A stretch of 64,000 bases of DNA from Pantoea deleyi (GTDB lineage: Bacteria > Pseudomonadota > Gammaproteobacteria > Enterobacterales > Enterobacteriaceae): positions 3,922,423 through 3,986,422 of the forward strand of contig NZ_CP071405.1 in assembly GCF_022647325.1 (NCBI RefSeq). Direction: 5' to 3'. A program made the translations under genes and the position numbers. Positions 27,804 through 37,601 of this stretch are shown piece by piece (the stretch's first letter is position 1; each line of letters begins with the position of its first letter). The notes under the pieces were generated by a model. The model searched no databases. It worked only from the letters and a program-made list of their open reading frames with translations, and was not told the DNA's origin.

Positions 27804-28013
27804 TGTGATCTGGCGCATTTTCGACCAAAAATATTTTGTGACTGTCATCACATTTCTATAACAAACCGCCTCTTTCAGGATGTGACGTACATCACAGATA
27901 CCCGGCTATTCTGACTAAAAATCCGACATAACGGTGGCGATCGGTCGATAAAATGTGATCAGAGTCACGCTAATGCCCCCTGCAGGCCCCCTTAATCAGT
28001 GATGCAGATCACA
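27804..28013 (+). promoter_or_regulatory. Array of CRP-binding sites upstream of mtlA
   Basis: Two perfect CRP cores, TGTGA-N6-TCACA, lie at 27837-27852 and 27881-27896. Near matches are at 27954-27969 (TGTGATCAGAGTCACG) and 27998-28013 (AGTGATGCAGATCACA), and a weak half-site at 27804-27819. The spacings of 44, 73 and 44 bp are close to whole helical turns for the 44-bp steps. E. coli mtlA also has several CRP sites. Confidence 0.88.
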
Positions 28014-28112
28014 CTAATTCCGTGCCCTACGCAGTACCAGATTCGCGTGATAGAGTCCGCGTGCATACAGTAATACCACCGGCTTCGGGTCGGGGTGGCT
28101 AAACAAAAACAA

Positions 28113-28136
28113 ACGCGCTCTCCTATTGCAGCGCGT
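28113..28136 (+). promoter_or_regulatory. Hairpin in the mtlA leader
   Basis: A 7-bp inverted repeat (ACGCGCT/AGCGCGT, loop of ten) lies 19 bp before the mtlA start, close enough to influence ribosome access or mRNA stability. Confidence 0.4.
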
Positions 28137-28155
28137 CTCAATAAGGGGTGGGTTT

Positions 28156-30090
28156 ATGTCCTCATCAGTGAAGGTCAAAGTACAGAGCTTTGGTCGCTTT
28201 CTGAGTAATATGGTGATGCCAAACATCGGGGCGTTTATCGCCTGGGGTATCATCACCGCACTGTTTATTCCAACAGGCTGGATCCCGAACGAAACGCTGG
28301 CCAAACTGGTCGGCCCGATGATCACTTACCTGCTGCCGCTGCTGATCGGTTTCACCGGCGGACGTCTGGTGGGCGGAGATCGCGGCGGCGTGGTCGGTGC
28401 CATCACCACGATGGGTGTCATCGTCGGTGCAGATATGCCGATGTTCCTGGGTGCGATGATTGCCGGTCCGCTGGGTGGCTGGGCCATTAAGTCGTTCGAC
28501 CGGGCAATTGACGGCAAAATCAAAAGCGGCTTCGAGATGCTGGTGAACAACTTCTCGGCCGGTATTATCGGGATGGTGCTGGCCCTGCTGGCATTCCTGG
28601 CCATTGGCCCGCTGGTTGAAGGTCTGTCGCACATTCTGGCGGCGGGCGTGAACCTGATGGTGCAGAACAACCTGCTGCCGCTGACCTCGATCTTCGTGGA
28701 ACCGGCGAAAATCCTGTTCCTGAATAACGCCATTAACCACGGTATCTTCTCACCGCTCGGCATCCAGCAGGCGAGTGAAGCGGGTAAATCGATCTTCTTC
28801 CTGATTGAAGCGAACCCGGGCCCGGGCATGGGCGTGCTGATGGCCTACATGTTCTTTGGCCGTGGCAGTGCAAAACAGTCTGCGGGCGGTGCCGCCATTA
28901 TCCACTTCCTGGGCGGCATCCATGAGATCTACTTCCCCTACGTGCTGATGGCGCCTCGTCTGCTGCTGGCCGTGATCCTGGGCGGGATGACCGGCGTCTT
29001 CACGCTGACCGTCCTGAACGGCGGCCTGGTCTCTCCGGCGTCACCGGGTTCTATCCTGGCGGTGCTGGCGATGACGCCAAAAGGCGCCTACTTCGCGAAC
29101 GTCGCCGCTATCGCAGCCGCCTTTGCCGTCTCCTTCGTGGTTTCCGCTATCCTGCTGAAAACCAGCAAAGTAAAAGAAGATGACGACATCGAAGCCGCGA
29201 CCCAGCGCATGCATGACATGAAAGCGCAGTCCAAAGGCCAGAGCGCACCCGGTGCGGCGATCGCCAGCGACGCCATGAGCGTGGACCTGCATCACGTGCG
29301 CAAAATCATTGTCGCCTGCGATGCCGGTATGGGTTCCAGCGCCATGGGCGCAGGCGTGCTGCGTAAGAAAGTGCAGGATGCCGGTCTGAGCAATGTCTCG
29401 GTGACCAATACCGCGATCAACGCCCTGCCCGGTGATGTCGATCTGGTAATTACGCATCGCGACCTGACCGAACGCGCAATCCGCCAGGCACCGCACGCGC
29501 AGCATATTTCGCTGAATAACTTCCTCGACAGCGCGCTCTACAGCACCCTGACCGAACGTCTGGTGGCGGCTAACCGCAGTGATGCGCATCGCGAAACCGT
29601 GAAAACGACGCTGGCCGACAGCTACGATGAAGGTAACGCGCACCTGTTTAAGCTGGGCGCGGATAACGTCTTCCTCGGCCTGACCGCCAGCAACAAAGAG
29701 CAGGCGATTCGCTTTGCCGGTGAACAGCTGGTGAAAGGCGGCTACGTCGAGCCGGAGTATGTTGAAGCGATGCTGGCGCGTGAAAAACTGACCCCGACCT
29801 ATCTCGGTGAGTCAATTGCGGTGCCGCACGGCACGGTGGAAGCCAAAGATCGCGTGCTGAAAACCGGCGTGGTGTTCTGCCAGTATCCGGCAGGCGTCCT
29901 GTTCGGTGAAGAGCCGGAGGATGTGGCGCGTCTGGTCATCGGCATTGCAGCCCGCAATAACGAGCACATCCAGGTGATCACCAGCCTCACCAATGCGCTG
30001 GATGATGACAGCGTGATCGAGAAGCTGGCGAACACCAGCAACGTGCAGGAAGTGCTGGATCTGCTGTCAGGCAAACCTGCCATCGCATAA
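28156..30090 (+). CDS. mtlA: MtlA, mannitol PTS EIICBA
   Basis: Mannitol permease of the phosphotransferase system, 644 aa. The membrane EIIC domain (about 1-345; SFGRFLSNMVMPNIGAF, GGIHEIYFPYV) is followed by EIIB with phospho-Cys in VACDAGMGSSAMG and EIIA with phospho-His in ESIAVPHGT. All domains are fused as in E. coli. The ATG at 28156 (MSSSVKVKVQSF) matches the E. coli start. It brings in mannitol as mannitol-1-phosphate for MtlD. Confidence 0.97.
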   Translation: MSSSVKVKVQSFGRFLSNMVMPNIGAFIAWGIITALFIPTGWIPNETLAKLVGPMITYLLPLLIGFTGGRLVGGDRGGVVGAITTMGVIVGADMPMFLGAMIAGPLGGWAIKSFDRAIDGKIKSGFEMLVNNFSAGIIGMVLALLAFLAIGPLVEGLSHILAAGVNLMVQNNLLPLTSIFVEPAKILFLNNAINHGIFSPLGIQQASEAGKSIFFLIEANPGPGMGVLMAYMFFGRGSAKQSAGGAAIIHFLGGIHEIYFPYVLMAPRLLLAVILGGMTGVFTLTVLNGGLVSPASPGSILAVLAMTPKGAYFANVAAIAAAFAVSFVVSAILLKTSKVKEDDDIEAATQRMHDMKAQSKGQSAPGAAIASDAMSVDLHHVRKIIVACDAGMGSSAMGAGVLRKKVQDAGLSNVSVTNTAINALPGDVDLVITHRDLTERAIRQAPHAQHISLNNFLDSALYSTLTERLVAANRSDAHRETVKTTLADSYDEGNAHLFKLGADNVFLGLTASNKEQAIRFAGEQLVKGGYVEPEYVEAMLAREKLTPTYLGESIAVPHGTVEAKDRVLKTGVVFCQYPAGVLFGEEPEDVARLVIGIAARNNEHIQVITSLTNALDDDSVIEKLANTSNVQEVLDLLSGKPAIA

Positions 30091-30136
30091 TGTGGTGATA
30101 TTTTCCCTGGGGCGGTCATGCCCGTCCCGATTTTCC

Positions 30137-30156
30137 GGGGCGGGTTTGCCCGCCCC
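30137..30156 (+). repeat. Hairpin in the mtlA-mtlD gap
   Basis: An 8-bp GC-only stem (GGGGCGGG/CCCGCCCC, loop TTTG) lies between mtlA and mtlD, likely lowering downstream expression or protecting mtlA mRNA. Confidence 0.6.
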
Positions 30157-30183
30157 ATCGTCATTTGATATGGGTCAAAAATT

Positions 30184-31332
30184 ATGAAAGCGTTACATTT
30201 CGGAGCAGGAAACATCGGTCGCGGCTTTATCGGCAAATTACTGGCTGATGCCGGTATCGAACTGGTTTTTGCCGATGTGAATCAGACGGTGCTGGATGCA
30301 CTGAACGCGCGTCATGAGTATCCCGTTCATGTGGTTGGCGAACAGGCCAGAACAGAAATCGTGACCGGCGTCAGCGCCGTGAACAGCACCAGTGAGGCGA
30401 TCGTCACCCTGGTGTCTGAGGTCGATCTGGTGACCACCGCCGTGGGCCCGCAGATCCTGGAGCGCATTGCCGGCAGCGTGGCGAAAGGGCTGGCTAAACG
30501 CAGCGATGACGGCACGACCCGTCCGCTGAATATCATCGCCTGTGAGAATATGGTGCGCGGCACCAGTCAGCTGAAACAGCATGTCCTGAAGGCGCTGCCT
30601 GAGCAGTATCACGCCTGGCTGGAGCAGCACGTCGGCTTTGTGGATTCCGCCGTCGACCGCATCGTGCCACCTACGGAAGCGGGCAGCAGCGATCCGCTGG
30701 AAGTCACCGTTGAAACCTTCAGCGAGTGGATTGTCGACAAAACCCAGTTTAAAGGCGACCTGCCGACCATCCCCGGCATGGAGCTGACCGACAACCTGAT
30801 GGCCTTTGTTGAACGCAAGCTCTTCACCCTGAACACCGGCCACGCGATTACCGCCTACCTTGGCCAGCTGGCCGGTCATCAGACCATTCGTGACGCCATT
30901 CTGGACGAAAAAATCCGGGCCGTGGTGAAAGGCGCGATGGAGGAGAGCGGCGCGGTGCTGATCCAGCGTTACGGTTTCGACGCGGAGAAACATGCGGCCT
31001 ACATCCGCAAAATCCTGGGCCGTTTCGAAAACCCTTACCTGAAAGATGATGTTGAGCGCGTAGGCCGTCAGCCGCTGCGTAAACTGAGTGCGGGCGATCG
31101 CCTGATCAAGCCGACCCTGGGCACGCTGGAGTATGGTCTGCCGCACGCCAGCCTGGTGCAGGGGATTGCGGCCGCGATGCACTATCGCAGCGATCAGGAC
31201 CCGCAGGCGCAGGAGCTGGCCGCGCTGCTGGCAGAAAAGGGCCCACGGGCGACGCTGGCTGAGATTTCCGGTCTGGATGCCGACAGCGAAGTGGTGGCTT
31301 CTGTGGTGAGCGCCTGGCACGCTATGGCATAA
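30184..31332 (+). CDS. mtlD: MtlD, mannitol-1-phosphate 5-dehydrogenase
   Basis: NAD-dependent oxidation of mannitol-1-phosphate to fructose-6-phosphate, 382 aa. The Rossmann start [17 protein letters not shown] and the catalytic-region [10 protein letters not shown], which contains Asn and His, are diagnostic of the long-chain mannitol dehydrogenases. It is second in the mtl operon. Confidence 0.97.
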   Translation: MKALHFGAGNIGRGFIGKLLADAGIELVFADVNQTVLDALNARHEYPVHVVGEQARTEIVTGVSAVNSTSEAIVTLVSEVDLVTTAVGPQILERIAGSVAKGLAKRSDDGTTRPLNIIACENMVRGTSQLKQHVLKALPEQYHAWLEQHVGFVDSAVDRIVPPTEAGSSDPLEVTVETFSEWIVDKTQFKGDLPTIPGMELTDNLMAFVERKLFTLNTGHAITAYLGQLAGHQTIRDAILDEKIRAVVKGAMEESGAVLIQRYGFDAEKHAAYIRKILGRFENPYLKDDVERVGRQPLRKLSAGDRLIKPTLGTLEYGLPHASLVQGIAAAMHYRSDQDPQAQELAALLAEKGPRATLAEISGLDADSEVVASVVSAWHAMA

Positions 31333-31339
31333 TGCGCGC

Positions 31340-31942
31340 GTGTCAGTGACGCAAGCCGGGCGCAGTACGCCTGCGCCCAACGGCGGTATTAAACCCATGC
31401 AGGCAATAATGGAAGAGAAGCAAGCTTTTGAGAACCGGGTGCTTGAGCGCCTGAACGCCGGTCGTTCGGTGAGAAGCTTTCTTATCGCCGCCGTTGAGCT
31501 ATTGGCTGAAGCGGTCAATCTGCTGGTGCTGCAGGTGTTCCGCAAAGATGACTATGCGGTGAAATATGCGGTGGAGCCGCTGCTGCTGGGCGATGGGCCG
31601 CTGGGCGAACTCTCGGTTCGTCTGAAGCTGGTTTATGGCCTGGGGGTCATCAGCCGGCACGAATATGAAGATGGTGAACTGCTGCTGGCGCTGCGCGAAG
31701 AGCTGAATCACGATACCGCCGACTACCGCTTTACCGACGATGAAATCCTCGGCCCGTTTGGTGAGCTGCACTGCGTCACCGCCTGGCCGCCAGCCCCGGT
31801 ATTTCACACCGACGATGCGGAGCTGCGCAGTATGCAGCAGCAGCGCTATCTGCAGATGGTGCGATCCACCATGGTCCTGTCGCTTACCGAACTGATCGCC
31901 CGCATCAGCATCCGGCAGGCGTTTAAAAAGTCCGGCAGCTAA
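31340..31942 (+). CDS. mtlR: MtlR, mannitol operon repressor
   Basis: MtlR-family protein that lowers mtl expression; the family has no classical DNA-binding motif. Core matches include AFENRVLERLNAG, VRSFLIAAVELL and FRKDDYAVKYAVEPLL. The frame from GTG 31340 (200 aa) gives about the E. coli length. ATGs at 31397 and 31409 are possible alternatives, and no strong ribosome site decides. It lies 7 bp after mtlD. Confidence 0.93.
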   Translation: MSVTQAGRSTPAPNGGIKPMQAIMEEKQAFENRVLERLNAGRSVRSFLIAAVELLAEAVNLLVLQVFRKDDYAVKYAVEPLLLGDGPLGELSVRLKLVYGLGVISRHEYEDGELLLALREELNHDTADYRFTDDEILGPFGELHCVTAWPPAPVFHTDDAELRSMQQQRYLQMVRSTMVLSLTELIARISIRQAFKKSGS

Positions 31943-31948
31943 TCCCGT

Positions 31949-31974
31949 CAGGCGCCCTTTCCGGCGCCTTTTTT
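31949..31974 (+). terminator. Terminator of the mtl operon
   Basis: A 7-bp stem (AGGCGCC/GGCGCCT, arms 31950-31956 and 31963-31969) is followed by a run of six T, just after the mtlR stop. Confidence 0.9.
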
Positions 31975-32046
31975 GTCTTACGCTGAGCGGGAACCTGCAC
32001 CCGATTTGGTGTATCCTTAGCCTGTTTTCCTCAACGAGTTGTTGTC

Positions 32047-32409
32047 ATGAAAGAGCAAGAAAAGAACGAAATCAAACTTCTCAGCGATAAGCTGGACGCA
32101 CTGAACCGCAAAGAGCCGCAGTTACTGGAGTCGGGTGACACCGAGAAACTGGGCGCGTTGCTGAAAGAGAAAGAAACGCTGGTCACGGAGATCGAGCGTC
32201 TGCGCAATCAGCGGGTTGAAAAGCTGAGTGCCGAAGCGCAGAAGCTGCAGAAAATGGGCTTCAGCCGCGAAATTACCAAAAAAGAGCAGGCTAATCTGGG
32301 CGCGCTGAAGAAAAGCGTGCGCGGCCTGGTGGTGGTGCATCCAATGACCGCGCTGGGACGTGAAATGGGCCTGAAAGTGATGACCGGCTTCGCCCGAACC
32401 GCCTTCTGA
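32047..32409 (+). CDS. yibL: YibL, ribosome-associated DUF2810 protein
   Basis: A 120-aa basic protein. The N-terminal half is a charged coiled coil ([13 protein letters not shown] ... [13 protein letters not shown]), and the C-terminal half ([32 protein letters not shown]) is the conserved part. In E. coli YibL is found with ribosomal particles. It follows the mtl operon as in E. coli. Confidence 0.93.
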   Translation: MKEQEKNEIKLLSDKLDALNRKEPQLLESGDTEKLGALLKEKETLVTEIERLRNQRVEKLSAEAQKLQKMGFSREITKKEQANLGALKKSVRGLVVVHPMTALGREMGLKVMTGFARTAF

Positions 32410-32417
32410 AGCGTCGA

Positions 32418-33386
32418 TCAGGCAGCCGCCTGATCGACATCGGCTTTGCGTTCGCCCGCGGCGGCACAGACCTGTTCCGCCAGCGCATCCAGCAGTTCAT
32501 AGCGACGGCGATACTCTGCGCGCTTCTTGCTGGCGATCTCCTCCAGCGTTTTGCGCGGCAGGCTCAGCGGCAGGGTAAACATCCCGTCACTGCGCGCCTC
32601 TCCACTCAGCGACAGCCAGAATTCACTGTAGCTGGCAAAGAACTTATCCCCTTTGCTGTGGCGATAGCGCAGGCTGCGGAATACGTGTGTCTCATCGCCC
32701 ACCGCCAGAATCTTCTCAACACCGCACTGTTTCGCAACAATAAACACCGCTTCCATTAACAAACGTTTCGGGAAGAGACCCTGCGCGGCTTTTGTCGCCT
32801 CGCGGATCACTTCATTATTGATATGTTTCCGTGGCCCCTGTAATCCGCCAATTAATAAGGTGCGCTGGTTATTCTCATTAAGAATAGAAAATGAGAGCGA
32901 CGCGATGATTTCATCGTTATAACGCAACACCAGCGTCACTTCGCCTTCACGGTCGAAATAACCTGAGCTGCAGGAGAGTAAAAAGGCTTCGCCGTTTTTA
33001 CCGGTCAGCGCAGCCAGCGGATTATCGGTGGCGCTCTGCAGCAGCTGACGCAGCGCTGGATTTTCCAGGTTATTCATCAGGGTATAATGATCGAGAATCG
33101 CCTGCGCACGCGCAGCAATGCTCAGCCCGGAACGCAGATAAGGCCGGTGCAGCTTGGCGGGCAGCAGGCCCTGAGTGCTCATCAGCAGAGGCAGTTGCGG
33201 CAGACGCGACAGGGCATCCAGATAATGCAGCGTCGTCAGTGGCGATATTAAGGTCCTTAAGACAAATTTCATCCGGAACCGTTTACTTATCCAGAGTTTA
33301 TCCGGAACGTATTTGCCACTAATTAACTGAAAAAAAAGTGAAGCAGAGGAATCTGTTGTAGTTTCGTGAGTAGTTATAATTGACAT
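32418..33386 (-). CDS. VirK/YbjX family (DUF535) protein
   Basis: A 322-aa DUF535 protein. Characteristic parts are HYLDALSRLPQLPLL, RPYLR and the late KGDKFFASYSEFW. Relatives (VirK, YbjX, Somboy) are linked to virulence, envelope stress and PhoP control, but the biochemical role is unknown. I chose the ATG at 33386; a GTG four codons upstream is possible. It converges on yibL with only 8 bp between stops. Confidence 0.8.
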   Translation of the reverse strand: MSIITTHETTTDSSASLFFQLISGKYVPDKLWISKRFRMKFVLRTLISPLTTLHYLDALSRLPQLPLLMSTQGLLPAKLHRPYLRSGLSIAARAQAILDHYTLMNNLENPALRQLLQSATDNPLAALTGKNGEAFLLSCSSGYFDREGEVTLVLRYNDEIIASLSFSILNENNQRTLLIGGLQGPRKHINNEVIREATKAAQGLFPKRLLMEAVFIVAKQCGVEKILAVGDETHVFRSLRYRHSKGDKFFASYSEFWLSLSGEARSDGMFTLPLSLPRKTLEEIASKKRAEYRRRYELLDALAEQVCAAAGERKADVDQAAA

Positions 33387-33524
33387 AGTCAGCGACACAC
33401 AGTGGGTTAAGCAGGATTGTCACTGAAAATAACATAGCCAATATCAACGGCAGGTTAATGCAGAATAACATTAAAACTGATTTATGAAGATTTCTGGTTC
33501 CATCTGGGAATGCGCAATATAAAG

Positions 33525-33557
33525 ATAAAAAAAACCGGCGAAATAGATTTCACCGGT
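33525..33557 (-). terminator. Terminator of sodA
   Basis: An 11-bp stem with one wobble (ACCGGCGAAAT/ATTTCACCGGT) is followed on the minus strand by a run of T residues, 24 bp after the sodA stop. Confidence 0.88.
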
Positions 33558-33580
33558 CAGGCGGTTAACGCGGGATTAAC

Positions 33581-34198
33581 TTACTGTGCTGCTGCGAAGC
33601 GGGCTGCTGCTTCGTCCCAGTTAACCACGTTCCAGAACGCTTTGATGTAGTCAGGACGCTTGTTCTGATATTTCAGGTAGTAAGCGTGTTCCCACACATC
33701 CAGACCGATGATCGGGAAGCCCGATACGCCGGCAACGGCTTCACCCATCAGCGGGTTATCCTGGTTTGCGGTAGAGACCACAGCCAGCTTGTCACCTTTC
33801 TTAACCAGCCACGCCCAGCCTGAACCGAAACGGGTCGCTGCGGCTTTCTCGAACTCTTCCTGGAATTTTTCCACGCTGCCGAAATCTTTCTCGATAGCCG
33901 CTTTCAGGTCGCCCTGCAGGGTGGTGCCGGTTTTCAGGCCTTTCCAGAACAGGCTGTGGTTCGCGTGACCGCCTGCGTTGTTGCGCAGTGGGCCTTTTTT
34001 GTCTGCTGGCAGCTGATCCAGTTTGGTGATCAGCTCATCGACCGGCAGATCGGCAAATTCAGTGCCTTCCAGCGCCGCGTTGGCGTTGTTCACATAGGTC
34101 TGGTGATGTTTAGTGTGATGGATTTCCATCGTCTGCTTGTCGAAATGCGGTTCCAGTGCGTCGTATGCGTAAGGCAGGGATGGCAGTGAATAACTCAT
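33581..34198 (-). CDS. sodA: SodA, manganese superoxide dismutase
   Basis: Cytoplasmic Mn-dependent dismutation of superoxide, 205 aa. The metal ligands are visible in [16 protein letters not shown] and DVWEHAYY. The Gly-rich [10 protein letters not shown] sequence fits the Mn/Fe family. I chose the ATG at 34198 ([13 protein letters not shown]) with GAGGA upstream, as in E. coli. Confidence 0.96.
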   Translation of the reverse strand: MSYSLPSLPYAYDALEPHFDKQTMEIHHTKHHQTYVNNANAALEGTEFADLPVDELITKLDQLPADKKGPLRNNAGGHANHSLFWKGLKTGTTLQGDLKAAIEKDFGSVEKFQEEFEKAAATRFGSGWAWLVKKGDKLAVVSTANQDNPLMGEAVAGVSGFPIIGLDVWEHAYYLKYQNKRPDYIKAFWNVVNWDEAAARFAAAQ

Positions 34199-34265
34199 GT
34201 TCTTCCTCTCCATTTAATATGAGCAGCACGACGAATTCGGGACGTGCCGCGTAAGCAGTCGAATC

Positions 34266-34293
34266 ATTATAGTTAAATTCATGTAGCGTAAAA
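34266..34293 (-). promoter_or_regulatory. sodA promoter
   Basis: A perfect -10 TATAAT (34266-34271, minus strand) is preceded 16 bp upstream by TTTTAC as a weak -35. A weak -35 would fit activator or repressor control (SoxS, Fur and ArcA in E. coli), but I did not identify those operators with confidence. Confidence 0.6.
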
Positions 34294-34459
34294 GGGTAAT
34301 CAATGCCCTAATAACAATAAGGATTTGCGAAACCCGGCAAAAGCAACCCGTTGTTTTTACAGCGGGCAGCGGTCCGCACTGCCTTTGCCGGTTAGATCGC
34401 CCCGCCGCGTCTGCGGGCGCGCCATCGGCCCGAATGCCGCGCCTGCCCTGCCCTGCGCC

Positions 34460-35800
34460 CTACCGGCCCAGCGCGCGCAATGCGCTGTCGAGTGCCCCCA
34501 CCAGCCAGTCGATGTCGCTTTCCTGGAAAGCCAGAGGCGGGCGCAGTTTCAGTACATTCCCATAGGGGCCGGCGACCGAGGTCAGCACGCGATGTTCACG
34601 CAGCTTCTCAATCAGATCCAGCGCCAGCGTCTTGTCCGGCGTTTTGCTGTGACGATCGGTGACCAGTTCAAAGCCGATAAACAGCCCGGCACCGCGCACA
34701 TCCCCCACGCACTCATAGCGATCCATCAGCGTCCGCAGCTCAGCCAGCAGCTTCGCCCCGACCACGCGGCTGTGTTCCTGTAATCCCTCTTCGGTGATCA
34801 CTTTCAGCACCGCCTGCGCCGCCGCCATCGCGACCGGGTTGCCGCCAAAGGTATTGAAGTAAGGAATCGAGTCGCTGAAGGCGGCCAGCACCTCGCTTTT
34901 TGCCAGCAGTCCGGAGACCGGAATGCCGTTGCCCATCGGCTTGCCGGTGGTGATCAGATCGGGCACCACATCGTGACGGCCAAAGCCCCAGAACGCATCG
35001 CCGGTGCGGCCAAAGCCTGGCTGAACTTCATCGGCAATAAAGATACCGCCGTTGGCATGCACCACCTCGACGGCTTTTTTCAGGAAGCCGCGCGGGTCGG
35101 GCAGGACGCCGTCCGACGAGAAGATCGAATCCGCCAGGAATCCGGCAAACTTAATGCCGTGCGCGGCCATATCATCAATCTGCTGCTGAATCTGGCTGGC
35201 GAACCAGTCGCCCAGATCCGGGGCATCCACGCGATAAGCATCCGGCGGCATCACCAGTCGGGTGGTTGGTGCCAGCGGCTGCCCGCTGCCCAGCGCCGGA
35301 GAGGCGCCGGAGGTCAGCTCGCTGGTGCCGTGATAGGCCTCTTTACTGACGATAATCCCGGTGCCGCCGCTGAAGGCGCGCGCCACGCGGATCGCCAGAT
35401 CGTTGGCTTCCGATCCGGTACACATATACATCGCGCGATCGATCGCCGCCGGCGTCGTCGCCAGCAGCGCCTCGCTGTAGTCGAGGATATTTTCATGCAG
35501 GTAACGGGTGTGAGTGTTCAGCATTTTCATCTGCTGCGTCACCGCCTCAATCACAGCCGGATGGCAGTGACCAATGCTGGCTACGTTGTTGTAGACATCG
35601 AGATATTTATCGCCCGCCGCATCCCACAGATACTGCCCCTCCCCCCGCACCAGATGAACCGGCTTGCGATAGAACAGGCGATAGGATTCGCCAAGCACTT
35701 TGCTGCGTTTATCGGTCAGCTTACGCGTGTCGCTGTCCAGCGCAGCGGCATGTTCGGCACGAAAACTGTTGGTATCCATAATGGTGGAACGCGTGGCCAT
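34460..35800 (-). CDS. Class III PLP-dependent aminotransferase
   Basis: A 446-aa class III enzyme. The cofactor lysine lies in LITTGKPMGNGIPV, with the acid in FIADEVQPGFGRTG, phosphate contact region CTGSEANDLA and FNTFGGNPVA. Its closest general group appears to be AGXT2-like aminotransferases or phospho-lyases; the substrate is not deducible. I chose the ATG at 35800 (GGAG upstream). It is divergently transcribed from a DeoR regulator that probably controls it. Confidence 0.8.
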   Translation of the reverse strand: MATRSTIMDTNSFRAEHAAALDSDTRKLTDKRSKVLGESYRLFYRKPVHLVRGEGQYLWDAAGDKYLDVYNNVASIGHCHPAVIEAVTQQMKMLNTHTRYLHENILDYSEALLATTPAAIDRAMYMCTGSEANDLAIRVARAFSGGTGIIVSKEAYHGTSELTSGASPALGSGQPLAPTTRLVMPPDAYRVDAPDLGDWFASQIQQQIDDMAAHGIKFAGFLADSIFSSDGVLPDPRGFLKKAVEVVHANGGIFIADEVQPGFGRTGDAFWGFGRHDVVPDLITTGKPMGNGIPVSGLLAKSEVLAAFSDSIPYFNTFGGNPVAMAAAQAVLKVITEEGLQEHSRVVGAKLLAELRTLMDRYECVGDVRGAGLFIGFELVTDRHSKTPDKTLALDLIEKLREHRVLTSVAGPYGNVLKLRPPLAFQESDIDWLVGALDSALRALGR

Positions 35801-35867
35801 AATTGACTCCGGTTTCAGGGATAAAGGGGAAGAGCGGATGCTCTTATCATGCCTGCCTGCGCTGAAA

Positions 35868-35902
35868 ATGCAACAAAATACACAAATGCAATAAAATACA
35901 CA
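35868..35902. promoter_or_regulatory. Tandem 17-bp direct repeat, candidate DeoR operator
   Basis: ATGCAACAAAATACACA (35868-35884) and ATGCAATAAAATACACA (35886-35902) differ by one base and have an 18-bp period. They lie in the gap between the divergent aminotransferase and DeoR genes. DeoR-family repressors often bind direct repeats, so this is the likely operator for both. Confidence 0.6.
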
Positions 35903-36006
35903 TGACGGCGGCAAGGAGTCGCGCTAAGCTGGCCCCCGATTCAGACGGACGCCTGCGCCTGACTGGCGTATTATCCGTGCTCTTCGCGCTTTATAAGGAA
36001 ACCACT

Positions 36007-36780
36007 ATGCTGCAGGAAATGCGTCTTCACCGTATCCGTGCCTTACTGACCCGGCTTAACCAGGTGAGTACTGAACGCATTGTCAGGGAGCTGGAGGTGT
36101 CACGCGAGACCGCGCGTCGGGACATGATTGAGCTGGAAGCGCTGGGACTGGCGCGCCGGGTTCACGGCGGGCTGGTCGCGCTGGAAACCCCAGCCGAACC
36201 GCCGCTGACCGAACGCCGCAGCCAGCAGACCCGTGAAAAACGCGCCATCGCCCGCGCCGCCGCGCAGCTGCTGCAGCCCGGACAGACGCTGTTCCTGGAC
36301 GCGGGCAGCACCACCACGTTTCTGGCAGAGGAGCTGCACGCCCTTTCCGGCCTGACGATCCTCACCAACAGCCTGCAGGCGGCGCTGGCCCTGAGCGCCG
36401 GAGAAGAAGATCAGACGCTGAACAATCAGATTATTTTGCTGGGCGGGAGCATGTCAGCGGGCGCACAGCAGACACGCGGCGAAATCACCGTTGGCGAAAT
36501 CATCCGCTACCGTGCCGATATTGCGCTGCTGTCGCCGGTGGGCGTTGAGGCAGATTGCGGGGCCACCAGCTTTCATCTGCACGAAGCGGCGATCGCCCGT
36601 GCGATGGTGCAGCAGTCTGCATCCTGCTATCTGCTGGCCGATCACAGCAAGCTGGGCGTGGTCAGTCGAACGGTCTACGCGCCACCGCAGGCGATCTCTC
36701 TGCTGATTACCGACGGCGGCGGCGACGGTGCCGCCCTTGCGGCGTTGCAGCAGCAACTGCCGGAGGTGATGGTGGTTTAA
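36007..36780 (+). CDS. DeoR-family transcriptional regulator
   Basis: A 257-aa regulator with an N-terminal winged helix ([10 protein letters not shown] ... [25 protein letters not shown], then RVHGG) and a C-terminal DeoR sensor domain ([30 protein letters not shown]). The sensor probably binds a phosphorylated small molecule. The ATG at 36007 has AAGGA upstream. Its last 4 bp overlap the convergent fdhD end. Confidence 0.88.
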   Translation: MLQEMRLHRIRALLTRLNQVSTERIVRELEVSRETARRDMIELEALGLARRVHGGLVALETPAEPPLTERRSQQTREKRAIARAAAQLLQPGQTLFLDAGSTTTFLAEELHALSGLTILTNSLQAALALSAGEEDQTLNNQIILLGGSMSAGAQQTRGEITVGEIIRYRADIALLSPVGVEADCGATSFHLHEAAIARAMVQQSASCYLLADHSKLGVVSRTVYAPPQAISLLITDGGGDGAALAALQQQLPEVMVV

Positions 36781-37601
36781 CGCAGCCGCTGAGGGTGGCT
36801 GTAGATGGTGGCCCGGCCGGGTTTGCTGAAGCCGACCAGCGTCAGGTTGCAGCGCTCGGCCACCTCCACCGCCAGGCGGGTCGCCGCCGAAACCGCAAAC
36901 AGGATTTCCACGCCGCACATGGCGGACTTCTGCACCATTTCATAGCTGGCGCGGCTGGAGACCAGAACCGCGCCCGGCCCCCAGTCGGCCTGGCTGCGAT
37001 AGCCCAGCAGCTTGTCCAGCGCCACATGGCGCCCCACATCTTCGCAGCCCCCGGCCAGCTGACCGTCGGGCTGGATCCATGCGGCCGCATGGGTACAGCC
37101 GGTAAGCTGGCCGACCGGCTGATACGCTTTCAGCTCGCCCAGCGCCCGATCCAGCCTGTCCAGCGCAAAAGTCTGGGTAAAGGGCAGCGGCGAGAGCGGC
37201 TTGCCGATCTGTTCCAGCTGTTCAACGCCACAGACGCCACAGCCCGTCCGCCCTGCCAGCGCGCGACGCTGCGCTTTCAGCGCCATAAAACGGCGGCTGG
37301 AAAGATCAATCTGCACCTCTATACCGTCGCAGCCCGGCACGATATCCATACCAAAAATGTCGCCGGGCGCATCGATAATGCCCTCAGAGAGCGAAAAGCC
37401 CAGCGCAAACGCCTCCAGATCTTTTGGCGTGGTCATCATCACGACGTGAGAGATACCGTTATAGACCAGCGCCACCGGCACTTCGTCCGCCAGCCAGTCT
37501 GAACGGGCGGCCGTCAGATCGTCACGCTGCCACACCTGCGTCATGCTGACACCGGCCTGAGTTGTTAAATCTTCGCCTGAGTCAGGCTGGATAGCTTTCA
37601 A
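36777..37601 (-). CDS. fdhD: FdhD, sulfurtransferase for formate dehydrogenase
   Basis: FdhD moves sulfur from IscS to the molybdenum cofactor of formate dehydrogenase. The catalytic pair is in [11 protein letters not shown]. Other family parts are GCTHAAAW and [15 protein letters not shown]. The frame opens with TTG at 37601, with AGGT about eight bases upstream (274 aa). An internal ATG at 37544 would remove residues that align with the E. coli N-terminus. It is divergent from fdoG, as in E. coli. Confidence 0.94.
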   Translation of the reverse strand: MKAIQPDSGEDLTTQAGVSMTQVWQRDDLTAARSDWLADEVPVALVYNGISHVVMMTTPKDLEAFALGFSLSEGIIDAPGDIFGMDIVPGCDGIEVQIDLSSRRFMALKAQRRALAGRTGCGVCGVEQLEQIGKPLSPLPFTQTFALDRLDRALGELKAYQPVGQLTGCTHAAAWIQPDGQLAGGCEDVGRHVALDKLLGYRSQADWGPGAVLVSSRASYEMVQKSAMCGVEILFAVSAATRLAVEVAERCNLTLVGFSKPGRATIYSHPQRLR

